Assembly (NCBI GenBank): GCA_907163375.1
Contig: CAJQUW010007994.1
Span: 124,001 to 188,000, forward strand
Reading direction: 5' to 3'
DNA: 64,000 nt
DNA from: Prostheceraeus crozeri
Lineage: Eukaryota; Platyhelminthes; Polycladida; Euryleptidae
Position numbers and translations under genes: made by a program. This document shows, one piece after another, positions 36,805-46,860 of this stretch. The notes beneath the pieces were generated by a model. The model saw only the letters and a program-made list of their open reading frames with translations. It made no database searches and was not told the DNA's origin. How positions within the stretch are numbered: position 1 is the stretch's first letter; every line of letters starts with the position of its first letter.

Positions 36805-38112
36805 CTGAAAAAGACAAAAACGTGATGGTATATTCAACAACAACAACAAAAAATATATAAGATGTATTGACATGTTCATCAGGAAAAATTGTTGCTAATC
36901 AATTGTCAATGCCCTCATACCTCTTTTAATCATGTTTTCTTGAAAGATGGTGTGATAGAAACTATGCACTATGTTTCAAGCTTGCTGCTGTCTAGTCTTA
37001 TTTTGACTGACGGAAGAAAATCAATATATTGACTTTAAATATCTCGTTAATTTTTATCTAAGAATTGTAGTATGATCATTTGCAACTATCATCTATTTCT
37101 GCGAATTATCTAATAAAGTAGACACTTTCTTTCTACAAATGCACAAAATTCTACATTACTTTCTCCTCTAACTTGTCTTGTGCTCATAAGGTAGAGAAAA
37201 TTAAAAACCACAATAACATTCATCAGTATGAAAATGCATTTAAACATCCTCTTTGAAATTATTGGAAAAACTAGGAATGCTATTGGTAAAATAATACGCG
37301 CCAAAACTGATTATCTTAGTTAATATTGATTTCTTTTAAAGCTCAATTTTTGGAGATTGCAATCTAGAGAGTTATGTGGCCTGGAAACGAAGAATGCAAG
37401 ATCGCCCTCATAGTCAACCAGCATCAATATGATTTTTTTTAAACAAATAGCTCATTAAAAGCATTTTTAAAAGCATTTCGATTCGTCAAGCAATCCTCTA
37501 CATGTCACAATCCAATGTATTGATAAAAGATGAGTGGTCAACCAATTCTTCGGTCAGAAAGGTTTGTGTTGTCACGACAAAATTGAGAATGAATGAATGA
37601 ATGAATGAATTTTATTGGAGATTCAATGCATATATGAAACAGCTCTCCCTAAACATTTATAAAGTTTATCATACTACAAACGATTGAAATTGAAAACACA
37701 GAAAATTTTTATATAGTCCATTTGAGAAATAACACTATTGCAATTTTGAATACATAACCAGTTGAACTATTGAGAATCACAATTTAAAATCATATCCACC
37801 ATAAATCACGTAATACAATGTAAATCAGTTTATTCCTTAGGAATCACAGCCATTAGCCACAGAGTCTATTCTTCTTAAAAACCATAAAATAACGATGATG
37901 ATAACGATCATGAATTAATTGTAAAAGAATCATAAGCGATTGCGACCATTAAGTGAAATCAAACAATAATCTTTAACTTTTGAAGTTTTTGTATCATTTG
38001 AATTTGAGATGTGTCATGAAAATTGAGACATTTGTGTAAAACGTTGATTGAATAGATTGGAGAATGTTCAGATTCAGTTATCTAGTAAAACAGCCACTAA
38101 CAATTCACTTAC
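36805..38112. other. MIC60 intron with a GAAT microsatellite
   Basis: A 1.3-kb intron. Contains (GAAT)n at about 37590-37610; nothing else recognised. Confidence 0.6.
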
Positions 38113-38248
38113 ATTTTCTTTAGCAACGTTGAGATCATATTCCCTTTGAATCAATTCTTCTTGAGCCTTCAGATAACTTTTATCTGAAATTATCAGTGGA
38201 TCTTCTTTTGCCTCAGACATCAAATTCCTTTGGGCATTGATAGCTTCT
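38113..38248 (-). CDS. MIC60: MIC60/mitofilin exon (second visible coding exon)
   Basis: Encodes EAINAQRNLMSEAKED, LIISDKSYLKAQEELIQ and REYDLNVAKEN, 45 codons after a single base that completes a split Thr codon. Fits the mitofilin coiled coil (A..AK..L..ar). The acceptor is GACTTTCAG|AG and the donor GTAAGTG. Length and phases (1 base in, phase 0 out) are exactly what is needed to join exons 44635-44726 and 36681-36804. Confidence 0.85.
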
Positions 38249-39000
38249 CTGAAAGTCAACACACAAATCCCACATAGAGTGTAGAACACGCTACATATAT
38301 GAGATATATAAAATTGTATAAGCGACGAATAGGACAAATCAAATTTCAATGCATACTGTAAGATGCTATCTACTTTTTTAACCCAACGTTTCGCTTTGTC
38401 GGCTTATTTATGAGCACATGATGGATTAAACAAGACCTTGAATCAAAATTTAAATAGTTGAAATTTTTTTCTAAAAATGAAACTTTTTATCAATTTTGTA
38501 CACATGAAAAGTAAACCGATAAGGCGAAGCGTTGCGTATATGCGAATATCGCGTGCATGTGATACGTCTAGTGTAATTCAACGTAGCAAAGTGCGTCAAG
38601 GTAACAAAATTAAAAAAAAAACAAAACAAGCTAATGACTAGTTAATTTTCAATAGGTACAAAATATGATTTAAAAGAAAATTTTTATATCCTAAAATGTC
38701 AAAAAAAAAATTAAAAAATGCTTACTAGAAGGACAAACAACGCTTCTCCTCTCCTCATGTGTAATGAATTGGCGAGTAAGTCGTTCTGTTCAAAATTATG
38801 TTTAGTAAGTAACATTGTTCAAAGTAAGTTTGTCTTTATGGGATGGTGGGGCATTGATACATTGCGGGATGTGCAGCTTCTTTCTTGAACATTCTAAAAT
38901 CTGATAGCAGAATACTACGTGGATCTGCTGTAAATTGAGAATTGCAATGAATTCCGTTAAGTAACTTTAACACACGGTACAGGGCATTTCAAAAAATCAT
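38249..39000. other. Intron sequence, no gene seen
   Basis: AT-rich MIC60 intron with poly-A stretches near 38608-38710. No feature recognised. Confidence 0.5.
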
Positions 39001-39129
39001 CCGATTTCATTGGACTAAATGTACATCGATTTCATCACGATCAACAGAAGACTCCGAAATTCAACCTTGAATGTGAAAGGTTGACCGAGCGCTGATTGTA
39101 ACGCTGACCATGTACTTCTGGCAGCTATC

Positions 39130-39954
39130 ATGAGGCTAACGTTAAAGAAGATCCTCAAAGCGAAGCAGACTCCGAAGCTCGATCTGAAGATGTTGAGGAA
39201 GGACGACACAGTAAGAAGCCAATATCAGATTATGGTGCGTAGTAGTTTAATGAATAGCAACGGAGAAGACACCAACAGCAGCCTTAACACGGAGTTTGGT
39301 ATTCTGGCACATGCTCTGAGGGACGCCGCAGAGAAAGTGGTACCAGTTGTCACCCGGGTCGCAAATCATGATTGGATGACACCGGAAATCCTTGAACTGA
39401 TGGACGAGCGCCGCATGCTCAAAAGGAGGTCACCGGGGTACAAGCGGCTGGATCGAATAATCCGCAACAAGTGTCAGGAAGAAAAAGACAAATTTTACGG
39501 TCAGCAATGTAGAGAAATTGAGCTCCTGGAACGTGACAACCCCCAGCGGATGCATGAGAAAGTTCGGCAAGTAATACGGTGGCAGAAAAGTGGAACCTCC
39601 AGCTGTATCGAGGCGAAAACCGGTACCAGTATTGTGGAGAAAGATGAGATCCTGAAGCGGTGGCATGAGTTTATAGGAGAACTGTTTGCTGACGACATAA
39701 GATCACGGCCTCAGGTTAAGAAGACTGGAGCAAGTCTGATACTTAAAGATGAAGTCAAACGAGCCATACAGAGTCTATCGAGAGGGAAACCAACCGGCCC
39801 GGACGGGATCGCAATCGAAATGATCGAAGCTCTTGCCGATTTTGGAGTCGAAACGATAACAAAGCTAGCGAATCGTATCTACGATGAAGGTCATTTTCCC
39901 GTAGAGATGTGCAAATCTTTTTCCATCACCTTACAGAAAAAGCCGTGTACATAG
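39130..39954 (+). pseudogene. Linker and RT N-terminal part of the RTE-like LINE
   Basis: A 274-residue frame beginning just after the endonuclease DH motif. HDWMTPEILELMDERRMLKRR and IIRNKCQEEKDKFYGQQC are the pre-RT helices; RGKPTGPDGIAIEMIEAL is the RT entry motif. It stops at TAG (39952). The same frame continues as KCEEHRTISLMSHFTKFVLRI, the RT fingers. Confidence 0.75.
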
Positions 39955-40119
39955 AAGTGTGAGGAACATAGAACTATCAGCCTCATGAGTCATTTCACGA
40001 AGTTTGTCCTTCGGATACTACTTAACCGCATCCGAGGTAGAACGACTGGAGAAGTCAGCGAAGAGCAGTACGTGCTCACTCCGGATAAGGGTACGCGGAA
40101 CGCCATCTTCATTGAGGAT

Positions 40120-40840
40120 GCTAACGGAGCGAGCAATTGAAATGCAGAGTGACATCTATGCCTGTTTCATCGATTATGTGAAGACGTTTGATAAGATCAG
40201 GCACGAACCGTTGATCGAAATGATGGAGACACTGGATATCGACAGGGAGGACATCGAATTGATCAAGAATCTCTACTGGGACCAGCAGGCAACAGTGAGG
40301 ATAGATGGTGCATTGAGTGAGTATGTGAACATCGAACGCGGAGTGAGGCAAGGGTGTATCATGTCACCAAATCTGTTCTCCCTTTACACGGAAATGATAA
40401 TGAGCCACATCAAAGATCTGAAAAGCTTCATCATTGGTGTGGTTAACATCAATAACCTGAGATACGCCGATGACATTGTACTCATCGCCGACACAGAAGA
40501 CAGGCTGCAGAACATGATGAACAAGACGGTTGAGGAAAATGAAATGAAAGGGCTCACCATGAACAGAAGAAAATCTTTCGTTACGGTTTTCTCCAAGAGG
40601 CTTATCACGCCGCCCTGCATCAAAGTAAAGGGTAATGCGCTCGAACAGGTCGGCCAATTCCAGAATTTGGGCAGCATGGTAACATCGACAGGAAAGTGTC
40701 GACATAGACATCCACAGGCGCATTGGAATTGCAAAGAGGGCCTACAACAAGATGTAAAACGTCTTTCCTTCGATCATCATTGCAACAAGACCTCGACTCT
40801 TGAAGTGCTACGTGTGGTCAGTTCTCCTATATGGCTGTGA
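40120..40840 (+). pseudogene. RT catalytic part of the RTE-like LINE
   Basis: Contains YACFIDYVKTFDKIRHEPL (first catalytic Asp), IERGVRQGCIMSPNLFSLY, LRYADDIVLI (active site) and GLTMNRRKSFVTVFSKR. This is the core polymerase of the element. The frame begins about 40115 after a frameshift; upstream of that the listed open frame (from 40004) is not homologous. The C-terminal part after about 40700 is scattered over frames. Confidence 0.78.
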
Positions 40841-41353
40841 GTGCTGGACCATCAGTCAATTACGATGCAGGATCGCCTGGAGCCGACGGAAATGCGGTTT
40901 CTGCGAAGAATGATGTGCATGCCGTAGACGAAGAAGGTACGGAACGACACAGCGCTGAAGGTGGGCTGAAACAACAAGGCAATTGATGCGGACGATTGTC
41001 ACAAGGCAGGTTTGATTTCCACGGTTTGAGGCCACGTGCTCCGTAAGAAGCAACTGGAACATCTGGTGCTTAACGGGAAGGTGGAGGGGTGAATAACTCG
41101 AAGTCGACAGCGTATGACTTATCTTGGATGGCTGTCACGTGTCACGTACATAACGGCGCTCGACATCATCCGGAAGTGTATGAAGAAACAAGAACATTTG
41201 ATTGTCGCAGACGTCAGACTCTGACAAGGTACTTCTATTGATTGAGCTGTATATCTATCTATTGAATTTAGCCAAGAACCTCGAAGTAAGTTTCAAAATA
41301 CTTGCAGAGATAGCGAGCTTTATATTTATACTTCACATTTGGGGGTAATTTGT

Positions 41354-41830
41354 ATGGCCGCCTTATGTCGCAAACAGAGTAGCAACACGACTTAGCATAG
41401 AATCAATGAGATGCTGACAAGCTGTTACTATTGAATCGTCCCTGTGCCAAGCGCTTGTCAGAGCAGCAATCAGCTATTGTTCTGTCTTAAATGGCACTTT
41501 CAATGTGTTCTTTAATGACAACTCATTGTCATGGCGTCTATATTGTGTTAAAATATGGATGTGTTGCCCAGCCATTGGAATACTCGAATGCCATGGGATC
41601 GAATGAAGTTTATAGAAGTGTTTGCCGTAAGGCATCACTTATCACGTATCATCAGCATGTCACTCATTCAGCTAAAGTAACAGCCGAAGTTCAATAACTG
41701 CGGTGTCCTATCGACGCTCATTCTTCGATAACATGAAGTAAAGGACGATTCAGTAACAACGGCTAATCAGCGTCTAATTGATTTCATTCTAGGTCGCATT
41801 GTTGCTCTGTTTGCGACAAAAGGCGGCCAT
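41354..41830. mobile_element. 477-bp non-autonomous element with about 90-bp terminal inverted repeats
   Basis: Both ends read inward ATGGCCGCCTTNTGTCGCAA, then continue with about 75% matching positions to GAATCGTCC (about 41443 and 41745). The interior has no recognisable protein. Target duplication is not clear from the flanks. Looks like a MITE/foldback of unknown superfamily. Confidence 0.65.
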
Positions 41831-42424
41831 GCAAAGCACGGACAGTGCCTGAGATTTACATTTTCGGTTCAAAAAATATTTTTCTGAATTTTTTAAAATA
41901 TATTTTATTACATCAACTGAAAGCAAAATATATTTTTTCTTTCTAAACTGGACGTGTACATTATAATTTTATGTTTTAAAATCATAATGAAGCAATTTGA
42001 ATACTTCTAATGGCAATACTAGCAAAAAGCAGTAATAAATTGAAGAAAAATATCAAAAAATATTATAAAAATATTTCTAAAATTTTATCATTGATCAGAA
42101 ATAATGACCCACATACATCAAGCATTCACTAATTCGAATATCTTGCTGTCAGAAGATGATAAACTCTCATCATAGATTGTTTCACATCATTATTAAGCCG
42201 ACAAAACTAGCATTCTTGAAATATGCCAAGAGTCAACTAATAATATGAAGCATCTTGTCAGCTAAAAAATAGTAAAGAATCCCTAGAAACTAACCATGTA
42301 GTATAAGATACGTAGAACAATGGCAAGTTGGTCCTAGCATAATTAGTTTATATGCTTTGAAGATGGGCCTCCGTCCAAACATAAAAAGTAGGTGTTGTGA
42401 AGATGCCTTGTTTGACATGATTTT
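41831..42424. other. Intron sequence, no gene seen
   Basis: Very AT-rich, with no recognised feature. Confidence 0.5.
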
Positions 42425-43148
42425 GTTGAGTTGGGAAGAACCAAGTTTTGTTGGATATTCAAAATCTGATAATCTGTTGTATATTTACGATATATTTCGA
42501 TCTGCACCTGCCGATCATCCTCAGGCAAGCGAATCTATTCTGCATTATTCAAAAGAACTAAAAAAATGAATAGTTAGCACTGGGTTACAATTTGTCAGCT
42601 TAGTAGAGTGAAATTACTCGAACCTGACTCATTGCGTATGGGTTTAGTCAGGTTGAGTAATTTCCCCTACTACTCGTAAGTTGCAACCCAGTGCTACTTG
42701 TTTTAATTGCTCTGTGTCAGTCAGATCAAAGATATCAAATAGCTTTAGCTACTGGTACAAGGTACCCCAGTACTATCGGTCGCATCTACCCTTCATTTCT
42801 ATGTTTACACATTACTTGGTCTGTATTTTTTTAGTTCTGTTGAATTATGCATAATAGATTCACTTGCTTAAAGATGATCGGCAGGTACTGATCGAAATAT
42901 ATCGTTAAACAGATCAAGAGCGAGAATAAATTCTTCGGATACAAATTTTATTGTTTTACACGACGTTTCCAAAATACACGTTCCAGTTTGGAAGCGTCGT
43001 GTAAAACACCAATAAAATTTGTATCCGTAGAAGTTATTGTCGCTCTTGATCTGACATTCCCGGATACGTGAACTACCTTGTGATTCCAATATCGTAAAAC
43101 AAAGTAATATATATTGAATATCCAACAAAACTTGTTCCTTCCCAACTA
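42425..43148. repeat. Multi-level foldback with PLE-like terminal motifs
   Basis: The outer arms (about 42425-42575 and about 42840-43148) pair over segments such as TTTTGTTGGATATTCAA and CGATATATTTCGATC. Two further hairpins are nested inside: 42576-42695 and 42912-43051 (arms with TTTTACACGACG and GATCAAGAGCG). On the minus strand, at about 42491-42525, CTGAGGATGATCGGCAGG then GATCGAAAT fits a hammerhead-like CUGANGA...GAAA order, suggesting PLE terminal origin. Confidence 0.7.
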
Positions 43149-44634
43149 AACAATAAGGAAAAAGCAGGGAGTGACGAATAATGTGAGACAGACTGTATTT
43201 TTTTCACAAACGGACCATTCTTAATTGAACGAGATCACTGCCACTTTCTGTAATTTTATTTGTTCCACAAAAAAGAATTTGCATAGGTATTATTCTTTTT
43301 CAAAGTGTTGACAATTAAGTCAATGCCTCATTCAAATTTATCAGACATCGAACACTTGTCCACGCAGCATGTGTTCATGATCATCTAATTCATTTTAGCT
43401 AACCTGGGAGAATTTTGAAAGACAGCTGATGAGACGAATTCATTATAAGCTACATGCCTTCGCATCTTGTGTAATGAGGTTTCTGACGAAATCAAACACC
43501 TTCACCCTCAGTATTAACCTGGTGGTATGAAGTCTTCCGTAAAAAAAAGCTGATCATGACTGCATATTACACTGTGATATCTGATACGATGAAATGACTT
43601 TTTTCAACTGTTTCGACTACAAGCACGCACTCAAAAATGCCCTTAGTTATTGTGCTTGCTTAATTTTCGAAGTTAAATGTTTTAGTTGTTACCGCGCTGT
43701 CCTTGTGGTAGCGTTCGCTCTGCGGCCGGGAGACTATAGTTCAAATATTGGTCGGGTCAAACCCTAAGACTTTGAAAACATACACACTCTACATTCTTGC
43801 TTAACACTCGGCACAAAAAGAATGAGAGTGGGACAAATATGAACTCGACCATATGGAAGAAAGGTTCCGCGCTGAATGTGCTTCCAAGCGCAAACAGAAT
43901 TTGTTTACCCATTTGTTTTATTTCTTGCTGAAAGAATGCGCGGTCACAGATACGAATGTAAAGCTTATTTGAAAATTGCGAATTAAAAATCCGAACAGCG
44001 CTGAAGTGCGATGCAACTTAAAGACACGAGAATCGAATGACTTGGCATAAGTTGGTTGGTTCGTTTTCATGAGCAATATCTTTTACTTTCTGTCGCCGAG
44101 TACTTTCGAATGTATAGGATATATTCGAATAATGAAATTTTAAAATTTCTAAAATGCATTAATAGAAGCTTTCATCTAACCTTGGACTTCAATGCATGAA
44201 CTCATTCACCAAAAACGGTTCGCACTTATGAAACAAACCATCCAGAAAAATAAATGAATCGAACATTGGATAAGTGCTTCACAATGCTCAGTAGACTTGT
44301 CACTAAATGATCTTCAATCTTAAGTGAAGACAGTGAGATAATCGCTCCATCTACTTCCTGAATGGTCCTCATTAATTCCCACACGACTTATCAGAGAATC
44401 GATCGATTTGTAGGAAGACTTCTGCAGAGCACATAAGACGAGATTTCGCAAGATAACGTTTTGTTGGTTGTTTTCTGCGACGGCAATCTAATTATCTTTA
44501 AAGTAGTTAAATTAACACATAAGAAAAGTGTGTGTTGCAATAAATTTCCATGATTAAGCATCTTTCACAATGAATAAATAATATCGATGCAATAAGGATT
44601 TGATGTTAGTCAATAGTGGAAAAATATAACTCAC
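43149..44634. other. Intron with a tRNA-like SINE
   Basis: Apart from the tRNA-like repeat at 43690-43775, no feature recognised. Confidence 0.5.
43690..43775 (+). mobile_element. tRNA-derived SINE head, second family
   Basis: CGCGCTGTCCTTGTGGTAGCG, TTCGCTCTGCGGCCGGGAG and TAGTTCAAATATTGG give A-box- and B-box-like segments, followed by GTCGGGTCAAACCCTAAGAC. This matches the style of a SINE head common in invertebrates (...GTGGTAGAGCGTTCG...GGTTCGAAYCC...). Decayed in the B box. Confidence 0.5.
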
Positions 44635-44726
44635 GTAGCTTTTGATAATGATATGGCAGCGTCTGATAATGCTTGTAATCTTGCATCGTGCGCAACAGAT
44701 ACGGCTTTCCAAGATGAATCCTCCGT
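44635..44726 (-). CDS. MIC60: MIC60/mitofilin exon (most upstream visible coding exon)
   Basis: Encodes TEDSSWKAVSVAHDARLQAL and SDAAISLSKA plus two bases of a Thr codon. It corresponds to the mitofilin coiled-coil start, where W precedes a run of charged and alanine-rich heptads. The acceptor is TTCTTTCAG and the donor GTGAGT (phase 2). The next exon supplies the missing base. Exons for the mitochondrial targeting sequence and the membrane anchor must lie further upstream; I could not find them before 64000. Confidence 0.85.
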
Positions 44727-44904
44727 CTGAAAGAAGAAGATAAACATAAAACGAACTCCTACTGTCAGATATTTCAGATTCGAGCAAATGCAACCAACAT
44801 CAATATATCGAAATGTTTTAACGTTTGTGTTAATAATTTATACGAAATGTTTTAAACGTTTCTTAAATTAGAAACCACTACCGTAAAGGTAGTATCACGT
44901 GGTC

Positions 44905-45130
44905 GTAACGGTAGTATCCCGTGGTACCGTGGCTAATTGTTTGGCCTCGTGATCTTTTGGTCATGAGGTCGAGTCCATTAAGTGTCATGCGAAGTCGATA
45001 GTCGACAGGAAAGGCATCTGGACTCAAAGCATCATAACTATCCAGAAAATTGATCTATGTCAACACCGTACAATCCCCTGAAGGGGAAGTAGTGACACAA
45101 AAGGTTCATTTTTCCACAATAAGGATTGCT
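44905..45130 (+). mobile_element. tRNA-derived SINE, copy B
   Basis: Same family as 35745-35945: GTGGTACCGTGGCTAATTG (A-box region), GAGGTCGAGTCC (B box), GGCATCTGGACTCAAAGCAT, CAACACCGTACAATCCCC and a GGTTCATTTTT end. Confidence 0.75.
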
Positions 45131-45554
45131 TCGCTTTCCATCATCATGATTTAAGATGCGATTTTAGAAATTTTCCGAACTGCTGTGCATGAATAATATT
45201 ATCCTATAAACAGTAAGATTAAATATCGGAACTTTTGAGTATAAAATTTTGCTTGATTCCTGCGAAAGACATGCACAATCTTTGACTACACAACGTTTGC
45301 ATGCGGTCTCCTATCAAATGAAATGATTACTAACAGTGAAAGCTATTGTTACGTTGTGCTCAAATTTCGTGGATACAGATGTGACTATGCGCTCGAAAAC
45401 ATATACATGATCCGCATAGAAGTTGAGAGCATCTGGGAGGAAGGAAGATGTGCAACAAAAAGATATATTTGAATATTTGTTAAATTTGGAGCGGATGCAA
45501 TAAAAAGCGTTTAACTAACTTAAATCAAAAATACGAAGAATGCGAATGGAGTTG

Positions 45555-45750
45555 TCTCCGTACACAATGGCTAGATGCTAGGCCTAGCGATATTTCGGTC
45601 CAGAGGTCGAACACCGAAAGTGTCATTGGAAGTCGTCAGGAAGAGCATCCGGACTAAAAGATCACAACGCTCCATATTAAAGTCTGACTGTGTACGCACC
45701 GTCCAAGCCCCCAGTAAGGGGGAGTAGGGACGTTAAACCATTGTTCATTT
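45555..45750 (+). mobile_element. tRNA-derived SINE, copy C
   Basis: Same family: CCGTACACAATGGCTAGATGC, GAGGTCGAACACC (B box with one extra base), GAGCATCCGGACTAAAAG, CACCGTCCAAGCCCCC and GGGACGTTAAACCATTGTTC. It lies about 430 bp after copy B in the same orientation. Confidence 0.75.
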
Positions 45751-45979
45751 TTACACCATGTAAAAACTTACAATTTGTAACATATTTGTTTCACCTTAAG
45801 AACAGCAATGAGCAACTAGAGAAGCCAGAGGCCTTTCAATGGAAACTAGCAATCAAGTGACTTTTAATACACATAGGAAAACACTAGGCTCAGTCATAAA
45901 AATGTCTGTCATGAATATGTTGCTAGGCCTCTTTAAAAGATCAAAATTGTACTGCCCACAGAAAGTGGTCTGTGGAGAC

Positions 45980-46855
45980 TTGATGCTAAACCTGTACCGG
46001 GTCAATAAACCCTCGAACAATGCACTGTACACGTGTATATCTCGAAGTTCACATAACGTCACGTGAATGCGTTTGTTATGCCAGTACTTTGTTACGGAGA
46101 CGATCTTAGGTTGGGCACGCACTCATTTACTACAGGCTTCTACCGAAAAACTTCATCTTAGTACAGATGAAACGCAGAGCGGTTGCAACTCGCTAGAAAG
46201 ATTTTCATCCATAAGGTACTTGATGAAACGTTTCTCCATCCGGCCGAGAAGGTTAATATTTGTTTATGGAGCCAATCCAAAGATGGCAGCAATTATCCAT
46301 CAGGGATAGATAGTTGTCTATTAAAGATAGCAGACAGTTGCTCGTGCTGGTGGATGCCTGCTACCACATAAAGGCCACCATTGCACTGGTTTGTTACTTG
46401 CAAATGGACTGAATGTGAAGCTTCACAAAAGTCATTGGCAATCTGAGTGCAGAATACTCTTGAAAAAAAGAGTTGTCTGGCGTCCCATTCAAAGACCAGA
46501 CGAAAGTGAAGGTGCAGAGGTTGATAGGTGTTGGCTTCTTAGTCGTGTAATTATGTTGTGTTGTGTCATCCACATACATCACCATTTCACTCACTAGGGC
46601 ATCTTGGAGGAAGTTCAACTAGAGGCAGAAAATTGCAGGCCCCATAATGAAGAGCACCGGTATTGCTGCATTGACAATCGTCGAATTTTGATAATCTAAA
46701 ACGACAGATCTATCTGCCGATCTCCAACGGAAGAGGCAAGAAGTTTATGAAGTTGGATAACAGCTCCACAATCCTGGATTTCATAAGAAGCCTTTGATGC
46801 CAGACTTCACCAAATGCTTTAAGAATTAATACAGAGTTTTCTACATATCAGAGAG
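45980..46855 (-). mobile_element. Decayed copy of the first LINE's family
   Basis: Strongly mutated minus-strand RT to C-terminus. Pieces can be matched one by one to the element at 1-2310: KAFGEVWHQRLLMK (KAFDKVWHQGLLRK), ALVSEMVMYVDDTT (CLVSKLVMYADDTT), SSELQPLCV (ASKLQPLSV) and RAQPKIVS (VPKPKIFS). Frames change repeatedly. It abuts the RTE-like remnant at about 46860, so one element probably inserted into the other. Confidence 0.65.
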
Positions 46856-46860
46856 ACGAC

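Larger units (their letters stand above)
39020..41225 (+). mobile_element. 5'-truncated RTE-like LINE
   Basis: Starts in the last part of the endonuclease (NRRLRNSTLNVK, then NADHVLLAAIMRL, the terminal DH motif). Then come a linker, RT (about 39700-40760) and a C-terminal tail that can be followed to VADVRL at about 41222. The style GVRQGCIMSPNLFSLYTEMIM and NINNLRYADDIVLIADTE is that of RTE/BovB elements. An in-frame TAG at 39952-39954 and a frameshift near 40120 break the protein. More frame breaks follow after 40700, so decay is moderate. Confidence 0.82.
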
